A DNA stretch of 11,642 nucleotides from Bacillota bacterium (GTDB taxonomy: Bacteria > Bacillota > Clostridia > Christensenellales > CAG-138), in contig JAEWYO010000081.1 of assembly GCA_023395595.1 (NCBI GenBank), forward strand, positions 1 through 11,642, read 5' to 3'. Below are positions 1 to 6,705 of the stretch, one piece after another; positions within the stretch are counted from its first letter, which is position 1; every line of letters begins with the position of its first letter. The position numbers were made by a program, and so were the translations under genes. The notes below the pieces were generated by a model. It was not told where the DNA came from and searched no databases. It worked only from the letters and a program-made list of their open reading frames with translations.

Positions 1-312
1 GACCATGCGCGGGCGGTGCTCCCCGCCGTCTGCATATGCCTCCCGCCGGAAGGTCGTGTGCTCGACGATCACGCCGTCAAAGTGCAGCTCCACGGTGCCC
101 ATCTCGGCGGCTTTCTCGATCACGCGAATGCCATGTTGCGGCATGCGCCCCACGATCTGCTCCGGGGTGAGCCGCGAGCAAACGTCAATATCCGACGGTG
201 GCAAGCCCAGCAACGCATTTCGCACCAACCCGCCGACGGCAAACACCTCTGTATTCTCTTTTGCAAACGCCTCCGCAAGGGGTTGGAGGGTTGCGGGGAT
301 CACAATCTTCAA
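1..312 (-). CDS. cca: CCA-adding tRNA nucleotidyltransferase, N-terminal part (runs off the window)
   Basis: Seen: 104 codons open to the window edge. The class II nucleotidyltransferase head is recognisable: FAVGGLVRN at residues 24-32 (the GG-x-VR nucleotide-binding signature), then SDIDV at 40-44 with the two metal-binding aspartates D41 and D43, and TFRREAY at 87-93, which matches the conserved TFR.E strand. Known: such enzymes add or repair the CCA 3' end of tRNAs in the cytoplasm; bacterial poly(A) polymerases share this head and cannot be excluded without the C-terminal half. The start is taken as TTG at 312-310, because an in-frame TAG lies three codons upstream and an AAGGAA site lies 11 bases ahead; GTG at 303-301 is the alternative. 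The usual VRD reads VRN here, a mild substitution. The gene follows the VanZ-like gene by 52 bases on the same strand with no terminator between, so the two are probably cotranscribed. Confidence 0.85.
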   Translation of the reverse strand, partial: MKIVIPATLQPLAEAFAKENTEVFAVGGLVRNALLGLPPSDIDVCSRLTPEQIVGRMPQHGIRVIEKAAEMGTVELHFDGVIVEHTTFRREAYADGGEHRPRMV

Positions 313-364
313 GTTACTCTAAATTCCTTCCCTGTTCACTGCGCTGCTTGGCAAGAGTGCGCCG

Positions 365-1045
365 CTACGTATTGGTTACAAACCGCAGGATTTCTTTGAC
401 GATGTATAAGCGCGAAACGCCATATCCACACACAACACCCAGCAGGTTGCAGATCACATCGTCCACGTCAAAAAATCCGGTATATGTCCAGTGTTGAATC
501 AGCTCGGCGGCAAGGATGAGCAGGAACGATACGATCATCACCCAGCAAAAATGTTTCATGCGCTTGCCCGTGTATGGCAGAAAGAACCCCAGCGGAATAA
601 ACAATGCCACATTCTTGAGATAGTCCAACACCAGATACGCCAGACTGCCGATGGAATCCCCATTTGCAAAGTTCGCGAAAATTTGCTGAAACGGAACCCA
701 GTTGGCGGGATTGTAGGAGTAATCATAATCCGCGCGTCCGCCCGCAAAGAGAAAACAATACAGCGCAAGCAGATAATAGGTAAACGCGAAATAGAATCCC
801 GCCAAAATCACCCTGCGCTTCCAGTGTTCACCGTCTTTCATTCGCGTTCCGTGATAGGTTGCAAACAGCAGTGGCAGTATCACGAGAAATGCCGCCGAAA
901 CCAAATCCGTCGGCGGAAGGAACAGCCCATCCAGCCAGATCAGCCTGCAGTATTGGATCGCGAAGACTCCCGCAATTACAAACCCTGCCATGCTAAGCAG
1001 CGCCCGCCAATTGAAAGTCTTGAGCCGCTTTAGAAACGCCTTCAT
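365..1045 (-). CDS. VanZ-like family integral membrane protein
   Basis: Seen: 226 residues with about six hydrophobic segments (roughly 16-36, 46-64, 77-100, 137-157, 166-184, 196-214). The VanZ signature lies in the C-terminal half: KNVALFIPLGF at 144-154, then E181 and Q184 in AAELIQ, then DVDDVICNLLG at 193-203. Known: the family is named after VanZ of the vancomycin-resistance transposon Tn1546, which gives low-level teicoplanin resistance. Most chromosomal homologues have no known function, and nothing here points to glycopeptide resistance: no vanS/R/H/A/X genes are visible. The ATG is preceded by GGAG at a spacing of 5 bases. It lies upstream of cca in the same orientation and probably leads that small operon. 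Family call is secure; function is open. Confidence 0.88.
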   Translation of the reverse strand: MKAFLKRLKTFNWRALLSMAGFVIAGVFAIQYCRLIWLDGLFLPPTDLVSAAFLVILPLLFATYHGTRMKDGEHWKRRVILAGFYFAFTYYLLALYCFLFAGGRADYDYSYNPANWVPFQQIFANFANGDSIGSLAYLVLDYLKNVALFIPLGFFLPYTGKRMKHFCWVMIVSFLLILAAELIQHWTYTGFFDVDDVICNLLGVVCGYGVSRLYIVKEILRFVTNT

Positions 1046-1284
1046 GCACGCTCCTTCGCCGCTTTGGCTCCGTCTAGAAGCGTTTTCTGATGCAACCGCA
1101 GGGGATTCCTTCTTAAGAATCCTGCCGTTCGAAAATCACATTCGGTTTACTTTTTATTGTACAACAAAGAAGCGTTGTTTTGCTTCTTTTCCGTTGAGAA
1201 ATCCAACTTGATTTTCAGATAATCGTTATATGCGTTGTGATAAGCACGTTCTGTCGATCCGCTTCGTCTCAAGCAAACCCGCCA
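1046..1284. other. Intergenic region upstream of the VanZ-like gene
   Basis: No convincing gene lies here. It contains the leader of the minus-strand VanZ-like gene and the upstream side of the plus-strand small membrane protein. A perfect 8-bp stem (AAAGAAGC at 1166-1173, GCTTCTTT at 1182-1189, loop of 8) could stop transcription weakly in either direction. A shorter dyad GGATTC/GAATCC sits around 1104-1123. On the minus strand a TACAAT lies near 1160, but I see no matching -35 box, so no promoter is claimed for the VanZ-like gene. Confidence 0.4.
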
Positions 1285-1313
1285 TTGACAACTTATATTA
1301 CTAGTATTACCAT
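1285..1313 (+). promoter_or_regulatory. Sigma-A type promoter of the small membrane protein
   Basis: A perfect -35 TTGACA at 1285-1290 is followed after exactly 17 bases by TACCAT at 1308-1313, a 4/6 match to the -10 consensus. Transcription would begin near 1320, about 30 bases ahead of the preferred TTG start at 1349. Confidence 0.6.
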
Positions 1314-1323
1314 GTATATGGTA
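1308..1323. promoter_or_regulatory. Perfect inverted repeat over the -10 box and start site (possible operator)
   Basis: TACCAT-GTAT-ATGGTA, two perfect 6-bp arms around a 4-base spacer, covers the proposed -10 box and the predicted transcription start. A second short palindrome, ACTAGT, lies just upstream at 1300-1305. The position would suit a repressor operator. The binding protein is unknown and no regulator gene adjoins it. Confidence 0.4.
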
Positions 1324-1348
1324 GTTTTTAATGAAGGGACTGATTGCT

Positions 1349-1549
1349 TTGAAGCGCAAACCCATGATTCTTTTGTATCTCGCGATTTTTTTGATCACGG
1401 AGGCGATCTTTTTCATCAATATGCTGAAACCGAGTTTTCAGGTGATCCTTGCTTCACTTGCCGGGGCGGTTTTCGTCAGCCTCGTCATCGGCACGATTAT
1501 ACTTGCTGCCCTCTATCTGGTTCGAAAGTTGAACGTAACCAAAGAATAG
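1349..1549 (+). CDS. Small two-helix membrane protein, unknown function
   Basis: Seen: about 66 residues starting MKRKPMILLYL, with two hydrophobic stretches (roughly 6-25 and 31-58) joined by a short loop NMLKPSFQ and ending in a charged tail RKLNVTKE. The basic start suggests an N-in, C-in hairpin in the membrane. I prefer the TTG at 1349 because AAGGGA ends 9 bases before it. The in-frame ATG at 1331 would lie only about 11 bases from the predicted transcription start with no ribosome binding site and would add six residues (MKGLIA) ahead of the TTG codon. The gene is a complete single-gene unit: promoter at 1285-1313, overlapping palindrome, and terminator 19 bases after the stop. I do not recognise a family. 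The dedicated signals are the main reason to call it real rather than a chance ORF. Confidence 0.6.
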   Translation: MKRKPMILLYLAIFLITEAIFFINMLKPSFQVILASLAGAVFVSLVIGTIILAALYLVRKLNVTKE

Positions 1550-1567
1550 CGCGTGTTCAGATTGAAG

Positions 1568-1602
1568 AAGCGCAACGGTTTCTAAGCCGCTGCGCTTTTT
1601 TT
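1568..1602 (+). terminator. Intrinsic terminator after the small membrane protein, possibly bidirectional
   Basis: AAGCGCAACGG at 1568-1578 pairs with CCGCTGCGCTT at 1587-1597 (11 bp, one mismatch, loop of 8) and is followed by a T run to 1602. It lies between two converging genes and may also block transcription from nfnB, which ends at 1634 on the other strand, although that side has only a short T stretch. Confidence 0.85.
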
Positions 1603-1633
1603 GTTCTCCTGCATTTTCTTTTCAGAAAAGAAG

Positions 1634-3025
1634 TTACCGGCTCAATTCCTCATGAATCGCCGCTGCCGCCGTTTTGCCGGCTCCCATCGCGAGGATGACC
1701 GTTGCCGCGCCCGTGACAGTATCGCCGCCGGCGTAGACGTGCTCACGGCTGGTTTTGCCCGTCGCTTCGTCCACGATGATTCCGCCCCACTTCTCGGTGG
1801 CAAGCCCCGGTGTGGTGTTCTTGATCAGCGGGTTGGGGCTGTTACCGATGGCGATGACAACCGTGTCCACATCGATCGTGTGCTCGCTACCCGCCTTGAC
1901 GACAGGACGTCTGCGACCGCTTGCGTCGGGTTCGCCGAGCTCCATCTCCACGCAAGTCATGCCCTTGACGTGTCCGTTCTCGTCTCCGAGAATCTCGGTC
2001 GGGTTGGTGAGCATCTTGAAGATGATGCCCTCTTCCTTGGCGTGGTGCACCTCTTCCACACGGGCGGGCATCTCCGCTTCGCCGCGGCGATAAACGATGT
2101 ACACGTTCTCTGCGCCAAGACGTTTTGCGCTTCTCGCCGCGTCCATCGCGACGTTTCCGCCGCCGACAACCGCCGCGTTTTTGCCGACCTGAACGGGAGT
2201 ATCCACCTCCGGGAAGTGATACGCCTTCATCAGATTGATACGCGTTAAGAACTCGTTGGCAGAATACACGCCGTTGAGGTTTTCGCCAGGGATGCACTGG
2301 AAGCGAGGCAATCCCGCGCCGCTGCCGACGAAGACCGCGCTGTAGCCCTCTTCACCCAGCAACTCATCGAGCGTAATGCTGCGGCCTACCACCATGTTGG
2401 TTTCAATCTTCACGCCGATATCTTCGAGCGTCTTGATCTCCTCGCGCACCAGTTGCTTGGGCAGACGGAATTCCGGAATGCCGTAGACCAGCACGCCGCC
2501 GGGGGTATGGAGTGCCTCGAAAATCGTCACCTCGTAGCCGAGCTTTCTCAGGTCTCCCGCGCAGGTTAAGCCCGCGGGGCCGCTGCCGACGATGGCGATC
2601 TTCTTGCCGTTGTCCGGCAAGGGTTTGGCAGGCTGCGCGCCGTGCGCCATGGCATAGTCCGCAACGAAGCGCTCCAGGCGGCCTATGCCGACCGGTTCGC
2701 CCTTGATGCCGCGGACGCATTTTTCCTCGCACTGGGTCTCCTGCGGGCAAACTCTGCCGCAGACGGCGGGCAGGGCGTTTGTGGAGCGGATGACCTCATA
2801 CGCCTCCATAAACTTCTCGTCCGCCACAAGCTGGATAAACTCCGGAATGCGAACGTTGACGGGGCAGCCGTTGACGCAGGGCTTATGCTTGCAGTTCAGG
2901 CAACGCTTCGCCTCGTCCACCGCCATGGCCTCGTCATAGCCCAGCGATACCTCTTCAAAATTGCAATTGCGAATGTCCGGCGCTTGTTCGCGCGCGGGCA
3001 ACTTGGTCAGTCTCATATTCGGCAT
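1634..3025 (-). CDS. nfnB: NADH-dependent reduced ferredoxin:NADP+ oxidoreductase, large subunit NfnB (GltD-like flavoprotein)
   Basis: Seen: 463 residues. The N-terminal iron-sulfur domain has C42-x2-C45-x4-C50-x3-C54 and C89-x3-C93-x5-C99-x3-C103. An FAD-binding Rossmann motif VGSGPAG follows at 146-152, then an NADP(H)-binding motif VVGGGNVAMDAA at 286-297, and the C-terminal AGGDTVTGAATVILAMGAGK typical of this flavoprotein class. Known: in NfnAB this subunit carries two [4Fe-4S] clusters and the bifurcating FAD, and couples NADPH to ferredoxin and NAD. The same fold serves as the glutamate synthase small subunit and as a sulfide dehydrogenase subunit. The choice of Nfn rests on the adjoining nfnA and the absence of a gltB-like gene here. 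GGGAGGAA inside the end of nfnA, about 8 bases before the ATG, sets the start; only 3 bases separate the two genes, so translation is probably coupled. An internal ATG four codons in is possible. Confidence 0.9.
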   Translation of the reverse strand: MPNMRLTKLPAREQAPDIRNCNFEEVSLGYDEAMAVDEAKRCLNCKHKPCVNGCPVNVRIPEFIQLVADEKFMEAYEVIRSTNALPAVCGRVCPQETQCEEKCVRGIKGEPVGIGRLERFVADYAMAHGAQPAKPLPDNGKKIAIVGSGPAGLTCAGDLRKLGYEVTIFEALHTPGGVLVYGIPEFRLPKQLVREEIKTLEDIGVKIETNMVVGRSITLDELLGEEGYSAVFVGSGAGLPRFQCIPGENLNGVYSANEFLTRINLMKAYHFPEVDTPVQVGKNAAVVGGGNVAMDAARSAKRLGAENVYIVYRRGEAEMPARVEEVHHAKEEGIIFKMLTNPTEILGDENGHVKGMTCVEMELGEPDASGRRRPVVKAGSEHTIDVDTVVIAIGNSPNPLIKNTTPGLATEKWGGIIVDEATGKTSREHVYAGGDTVTGAATVILAMGAGKTAAAAIHEELSR

Positions 3026-3028
3026 GGT

Positions 3029-3892
3029 TCAGTTTCCTCCCCGCTTGGCCTGAAGCTCTACGTTCTGGAGGTTGCAAGCCTTGCATTCCAGACTTTCCGC
3101 CTCTTCTTTGCGATACATCTTCCCGCGGGCAATCGCCTCGTCCCAGTCCACCGCAAATCCGTCGAAGTCCGGCCCGTCCACGCAGGCAAACTTCATTTCG
3201 CCGCCAACGGTGACGCGGCAGCAGCCGCACATGCCCGTGCCGTCGATCATGATGGGGTTCATCGAGATCACGGTTGGGATGTTGTATTGCTTTGTGATGT
3301 TGCAAACCGCGCGCATCATCATCAGCGGGCCGATGGCGATCACATGGTCATATTCTTTTCCCGCTTTGAGCTGTTCTTCCAACGCGGAAGTAACGAATCC
3401 CTTGTGCCCGTTGCTGCCGTCGTCCGTCATGACGTAGAGGTTGGTGCTTGCGGCTTCCAGTTCGTCCATCAGGATCATGAGGTCCGTGTTGCGGAAGCCC
3501 ACGATGACATCCACCTCCGCGCCCATATCGTGGAGCGCCTTTGCCTGCGGATACGCGATGGCAACGCCCAATCCTCCGCCAATGACCGCGACCTTCTTCA
3601 TGCCGTCGAGGTGGCTTGCCACGCCCAGCGGGCCGACAAAGTCCAAAATGCGGTCGCCCTCGTTCAGCACATCCAGACGTTTCGTCGTGTAGCCGACCTT
3701 CTGGTAGATGATGGTGACGGTGCCGCGCGCGGCATCCGTTCCGGCGACGGTCAGCGGAACGCGTTCTCCGTTTTCGTCCACGCGCAGGATGATGAACTGT
3801 CCCGGCTTCGCTTTCCTGGCGATATACGGGGCCTCCACCTCCATGAGCGTGACCGTTTCATGCAGCGGACGCTTTGTTACGATTCGGTACAT
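3029..3892 (-). CDS. nfnA: NADH-dependent reduced ferredoxin:NADP+ oxidoreductase, small subunit NfnA
   Basis: Seen: 287 residues from the ATG at 3892. An N-terminal FAD-binding beta barrel contains RVPLTVAG at 44-51; the NAD-binding domain starts at VAVIGGGLGVA (101-111); a C-terminal [2Fe-2S] segment reads D217-x4-C222-x2-C225-x11-C237 followed by VDGPDFDG. In the related PyrK (dihydroorotate dehydrogenase electron-transfer subunit) the first ligand is a cysteine; as I recall, Nfn small subunits use aspartate here, which this sequence fits. An extra cysteine (C224) sits inside the motif, and a CxxC pair (C270, C273) lies near the end. Known: this subunit exchanges electrons with NAD(H). The start was chosen because AAAGGAG lies 6 bases before this ATG; an in-frame ATG at 3934 would add 14 residues without a ribosome binding site. 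First gene of the nfnAB operon. Confidence 0.9.
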   Translation of the reverse strand: MYRIVTKRPLHETVTLMEVEAPYIARKAKPGQFIILRVDENGERVPLTVAGTDAARGTVTIIYQKVGYTTKRLDVLNEGDRILDFVGPLGVASHLDGMKKVAVIGGGLGVAIAYPQAKALHDMGAEVDVIVGFRNTDLMILMDELEAASTNLYVMTDDGSNGHKGFVTSALEEQLKAGKEYDHVIAIGPLMMMRAVCNITKQYNIPTVISMNPIMIDGTGMCGCCRVTVGGEMKFACVDGPDFDGFAVDWDEAIARGKMYRKEEAESLECKACNLQNVELQAKRGGN

Positions 3893-3966
3893 TGGGTCTC
3901 CTTTCCGATGCTGCTTCAAGCTTGCGTAAAACACGCACGGGATGATTCAGATTTTTTATCTTGCCT

Positions 3967-3972
3967 ATTATA
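3967..3972 (-). promoter_or_regulatory. Putative -10 box of the nfnAB operon
   Basis: The minus strand reads a perfect TATAAT here, about 75 bases upstream of the nfnA start codon. The -35 region at a 17-base spacing (TTTTCT) is poor, so the promoter may depend on an activator; repeated ATCGGTAT elements lie just upstream. Confidence 0.45.
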
Positions 3973-3999
3973 CTGCGGAACATCACAAAAGAAAAGCGA

Positions 4000-4037
4000 A
4001 TCGGTATTATTTTATCGATACAAATTTTGATCGGTAT
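4000..4037. repeat. Phased ATCGGTAT repeats upstream of nfnAB (possible regulator site)
   Basis: ATCGGTAT occurs at 4000-4007 and again at 4030-4037, exactly 30 bases apart, with a related inverted element ATCGATAC at 4014-4021 between them. They lie just upstream of the presumed -35 position of the minus-strand nfnAB promoter. Spacing close to three helical turns would place both copies on one face of the DNA. The stretch is AT-rich, so chance cannot be excluded. Confidence 0.3.
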
Positions 4038-4203
4038 CTGCCGGAAAATCCCGCTGCCGTCCGACGATTTCCACAAGAAATGCGCAAAAATCGTTTTGCG
4101 GCAAGCATTTTTTTCAGATGGGTTCATTCTAGCACGAAGCGCCGTTTCCCTCAACGGGGAAATATAAAAACAGCGCCGTTTCTAAAGAGTTTTTGGGGCC
4201 TCT

Positions 4204-4245
4204 GAACAAAAAACAAAGCCGAAACCCCAATAGCGGATTTCGGCT
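4204..4245 (-). terminator. Intrinsic terminator after the 108-residue acidic protein gene
   Basis: On the minus strand AGCCGAAA (4245-4238) pairs perfectly with TTTCGGCT (4224-4217) across a 13-base loop and is followed by TTGTTTTTTGTTC. It lies about 20 bases after the stop codon of the 4268-4594 gene. Confidence 0.85.
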
Positions 4246-4267
4246 CTGTTGATTGCGCAAATCGGTG

Positions 4268-4594
4268 TTACTCCCAGTCGATCAAGCCGAGGCTGTCGAG
4301 GTAGCGCTCGTTGTAGTCCATGTAGTCCTCGACAAGGCGGAGCATATACATCTTGAGGTCGGCAAACTGCGCGCTCATCTTCTCGTGCATGTAGTCATAG
4401 GCCGCGTCGTCGTCATACACTTCGCCTTCGTCCGCGCCGCTGGATTTCATAAACGCCGCGTCGTGCGCCATCACGGCGGTGACCATCTCGTCGAGCGTTT
4501 TCTCGTCCGTAATCTCGGCAAAATCGCCCTGTTCGCGGAAGCAATTGAGGATATACGCTTTCGCGTCCTGCTCGTTGTATTCCTTGGTCTCCAT
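4268..4594 (-). CDS. Acidic 108-residue protein, unknown function
   Basis: Seen: 108 residues, strikingly acidic (about 28 Asp/Glu against 9 Lys/Arg), with no membrane segment, signal peptide or metal motif. The sequence looks mostly helical, with a central acidic stretch DEGEVYDDDAAYDYM around residues 55-69 and many aromatic residues and methionines in the second half. The ATG is preceded by AAGGAGTG at about 8-10 bases. The gene stands alone: a TATAAT sits 36 bases upstream and a strong terminator lies downstream. It is same-strand with pepF but separated by its own promoter. I do not recognise the family. A cytoplasmic helical-bundle protein is the most that can be inferred. The complete set of expression signals makes it a confident gene. 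Confidence 0.8.
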   Translation of the reverse strand: METKEYNEQDAKAYILNCFREQGDFAEITDEKTLDEMVTAVMAHDAAFMKSSGADEGEVYDDDAAYDYMHEKMSAQFADLKMYMLRLVEDYMDYNERYLDSLGLIDWE

Positions 4595-4629
4595 AAAAAG
4601 ACACTCCTTATTCGTTCAATTCTGGTTCC

Positions 4630-4635
4630 ATTATA
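4630..4635 (-). promoter_or_regulatory. Putative -10 box of the 108-residue protein gene
   Basis: The minus strand reads TATAAT 36 bases before the start codon, in the gap after pepF. No good -35 hexamer lies 16-18 bases further upstream. No clear terminator follows pepF, so some read-through from pepF is also possible. Confidence 0.45.
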
Positions 4636-4679
4636 GCGGATCAAAGGATGGAATGCATCTATGCCCGATCCTGCTTTTT

Positions 4680-6455
4680 TTATTGCATCAGCGCATCGAG
4701 CTCGTCCACATACTGCGCGAACACGCCAAGGGAAGCCAGAATGCTCTCTTTCTTGGTGAGGTCCACGCCCGCGGCCTTGAGCTCCTCAATCGGGTAATCG
4801 CTTCCGCCGCTCTTGAGGAAGTTGATATAGCGTTCCACCGCGCCGCCGTGGAGAATGTCGTCCGCAAGCTTCACCGCCGTGCAAAGCCCGGTTGCGTACT
4901 GATAGACGTAGAACGCGTTGTAGAAATGCGGAATGCGCATCCACTCCAGCGCGATGTTGTCGTCCACATGCGCACCGTCATAATACAGCTCGTTGAGTTC
5001 GCGATACATGGCGGACAGGCTATCGACCGTCAGCGGTTCTCCGCTTTCCGCCATGCGGTGGGCTTTCATCTCAAACTCCGCGAACATCGTCTGCCGGAAG
5101 CACGTCGTGCGGAAGGATTCAAGAAACTGCGTGATATAGTAGGCGCGCTTGACGCGATCCGTCTCACCTTTGAGCAGATGGTGTGTCATGAGCGTTTCAT
5201 TGACCGTGGAGGCAACCTCTGCTGCAAGGATGCGATAGTGCGAGGTTTCAAACGGCTGCGCTTCGCCGGAATAGTGCGAATGCATCGCGTGGCCAAGCTC
5301 GTGCCCGAGCGTGAACGCATCGTCCGTCTTGCCCTGGAAGTTGAGCAGCACATACGGATGCACGCCATACGTTTCCGCACAGAACGCGCCGCTGGTCTTG
5401 CCCGGAGTTTCGTATACGTCGATCCAGCCTTCGGAATAGGCCTTGTCGAGCAACGCTTGATATTCCGCACCGAGGGGCTTGAGCGCCTCCTTGACGAGCA
5501 CCTTTGCTTCTTCATAGGGCATGTCGTCGTCCACATCCGGCGTGATCGGTACATAGAGGTCATACATCTCCAGCTGATCGACACCCATCACACGCTTGCG
5601 AATGCCGAGATATTTCTTCAGCACGGGCAGCATTTCGTGTACCGCCTCGATGAGCTGTTCATACACTGCAACCGGCACGCCGTTGTTGTGCAGCGCGGCT
5701 TCCAGCGCGCCTTCGAACTTGTGCGCCCGCGCCTGAAACACGTCTCCCTTGACGGAGGTGGAGTAGGTCGCGTTGAGGGTGTTTTTCATGCCGCGATAGG
5801 CTTTGTAAAACGTCTCATAAGCATCCTTGCGCACGCGGCGGTCGGGGCTTACGATGAACATATTATAGCTGCCGTGGGTGAGTTTGACCGCTTCGCCGCT
5901 CTCGTTGACCACGGTGCCGTAGTCCAGATCGACATCGGTCAGCATGGTGAAAATATTGTCCGCGCCGGAAAGCGGCTCCTGCGCCATCGCCAGCAATCGC
6001 TCCTCTTCGGTGGAGAGCGTGTGTGCGCGGCGACGATCTACGTCCGCAATGCGGAAGCGGAAGCGGGCAAAGCGCTCCTCGGCCGCCCAGGCGAGCAGCG
6101 TTTCTTCGGGAATCGTCAAAATCTCCGGATCGAGAAACGAGGAAGCCGCCTGCGCGGAAACATAGAGCTGCATCGCGCGGTCGGTCATGCCCTGATAGCG
6201 CGTGTTGCCGTTGTCCTCGTCCTTATGCAGATGGGCGTAGGTGTAGACGCGCTCGACGAGCTGCCAGATGCTGCTGTCGTCGCACAGCGCGGCATACAGC
6301 GCATCCGCACTCTGCGAAAGCTTGCCCGCGTGTGCCGGAAAATCCGCTACCAACGCCTGCGCCGCCGCAAAGTCCGCCTCCCAGAGCGCCTCTGTTGCAT
6401 AAATGTCCTCCAACCGCCATTTCATAGCGGTTGCAATCTGATCCCTTGTATTCAT
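4680..6455 (-). CDS. pepF: Oligoendopeptidase F (peptidase family M3B)
   Basis: Seen: 591 residues, close to the usual length of about 600 for PepF. The zinc site H385-E-L-G-H389 stands in the context FTLGHELGHAMHSHYS, and the third ligand is probably E413 in AAEVASTVNE, 24 residues later as expected for M3 enzymes. Other family landmarks are the N-terminal WRLEDIYATEALWE at 13-26, the YETPGKTSGAFC segment just ahead of the active site, and a C-terminal YQYATGL. There is no signal peptide, so it is cytoplasmic. Known: PepF cleaves oligopeptides of roughly 7-17 residues and serves peptide turnover and nutrition. GGGA lies 7 bases before the ATG. Its start faces the sigma factor gene across a 348-base divergent region. 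Confidence 0.95.
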   Translation of the reverse strand: MNTRDQIATAMKWRLEDIYATEALWEADFAAAQALVADFPAHAGKLSQSADALYAALCDDSSIWQLVERVYTYAHLHKDEDNGNTRYQGMTDRAMQLYVSAQAASSFLDPEILTIPEETLLAWAAEERFARFRFRIADVDRRRAHTLSTEEERLLAMAQEPLSGADNIFTMLTDVDLDYGTVVNESGEAVKLTHGSYNMFIVSPDRRVRKDAYETFYKAYRGMKNTLNATYSTSVKGDVFQARAHKFEGALEAALHNNGVPVAVYEQLIEAVHEMLPVLKKYLGIRKRVMGVDQLEMYDLYVPITPDVDDDMPYEEAKVLVKEALKPLGAEYQALLDKAYSEGWIDVYETPGKTSGAFCAETYGVHPYVLLNFQGKTDDAFTLGHELGHAMHSHYSGEAQPFETSHYRILAAEVASTVNETLMTHHLLKGETDRVKRAYYITQFLESFRTTCFRQTMFAEFEMKAHRMAESGEPLTVDSLSAMYRELNELYYDGAHVDDNIALEWMRIPHFYNAFYVYQYATGLCTAVKLADDILHGGAVERYINFLKSGGSDYPIEELKAAGVDLTKKESILASLGVFAQYVDELDALMQ

Positions 6456-6674
6456 GCCGATGTCCCTTTCGTTGATTCAATCGAATCGCCGCGCAAGATA
6501 TACCAATGCATACGCGCAACGATGTTGTACGGTTTTATTCAGTATAACACAACGGTTGTATCAAAATACACCACTGCCGAGAAAGTTTCCTTCCTGCCAG
6601 ACCCTTCCGAATTGTTGGAATGCGTGAATCCGCTCTTTGCCTTTTCTTCGCCGGTTTCTGTCGCTTCCTTTCCA
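6456..6674. other. Divergent intergenic region between pepF and the sigma factor gene
   Basis: No supported gene lies between 6456 and 6803. It contains the pepF -10 box (6541-6546), a symmetric ACAAC-G-GTTGT element (6549-6559) and, further right, the sigma factor promoter (6675-6705) with a leader of about 90 bases. Short ORFs crossing it in both directions have no ribosome binding site. Confidence 0.5.
6541..6559 (-). promoter_or_regulatory. Putative pepF -10 box with adjoining dyad ACAAC-G-GTTGT
   Basis: The minus strand reads TATACT at 6546-6541, 85 bases upstream of the pepF ATG. The -35 region at a 17-base spacing is weak (GTATTT). Immediately upstream, in the spacer, lies the perfect dyad ACAAC-G-GTTGT (6549-6559), where a repressor could bind. 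Both parts are inferred from pattern only. Confidence 0.4.
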
Positions 6675-6705
6675 TTGACAAACGGAAAGCCGAATTTGGT
6701 ATAAT
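6675..6705 (+). promoter_or_regulatory. Sigma-A type promoter of the sigma/anti-sigma operon
   Basis: TTGACA at 6675-6680 and TATAAT at 6700-6705, both perfect, are separated by 19 bases. The long spacer is offset by an extended -10 element (TGG directly before TATAAT). Transcription would start near 6712, leaving a leader of about 90 bases before the ATG at 6804. Confidence 0.75.

Larger units (their letters stand above)
3893..4203. other. Intergenic region upstream of nfnA
   Basis: No supported gene. ORFs of 87 and 98 codons cross it on opposite strands but lack ribosome binding sites and recognisable protein character. It holds the likely nfnAB -10 box, a set of repeated ATCGGTAT elements, and a short TTTCCC/GGGAAA hairpin near 4144-4161. 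The motif GCGCCGTTTC occurs twice, around 4140 and 4174. Confidence 0.5.

Noticed and set aside
365..1045. VanZ-like protein as evidence of a glycopeptide resistance cluster
   Set aside because: No vanR/S/H/A/X or other resistance gene is near it. Chromosomal VanZ homologues are common and mostly of unknown role.
1147..1419. A 90-codon minus-strand ORF overlapping the start of the small membrane protein
   Set aside because: No ribosome binding site; it crosses the promoter, the palindrome and the hairpin at 1166-1189, and has no recognisable features.
3975..3992. TTGTGA on the minus strand near the nfnAB -10 box, suggesting a Rex (NADH-sensing) site
   Set aside because: Only one half-site is present; the TCACAA partner at the right distance is missing.
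2642..4030. A 462-codon ORF on the plus strand opposite nfnA and nfnB
   Set aside because: Antisense shadow of two well-supported genes. It runs across the nfnA/nfnB junction and into the upstream region without recognisable domains.
3942..4205. An 87-codon plus-strand ORF upstream of nfnA
   Set aside because: No ribosome binding site; it covers the nfnAB promoter and repeats, with a composition typical of non-coding DNA.
4479..6704. A 741-codon ORF on the plus strand opposite pepF
   Set aside because: It is a mirror of the pepF reading frame produced by codon bias. There is no ribosome binding site, no family resemblance, and its sequence is rich in His, Arg and Val as expected of an antisense frame.
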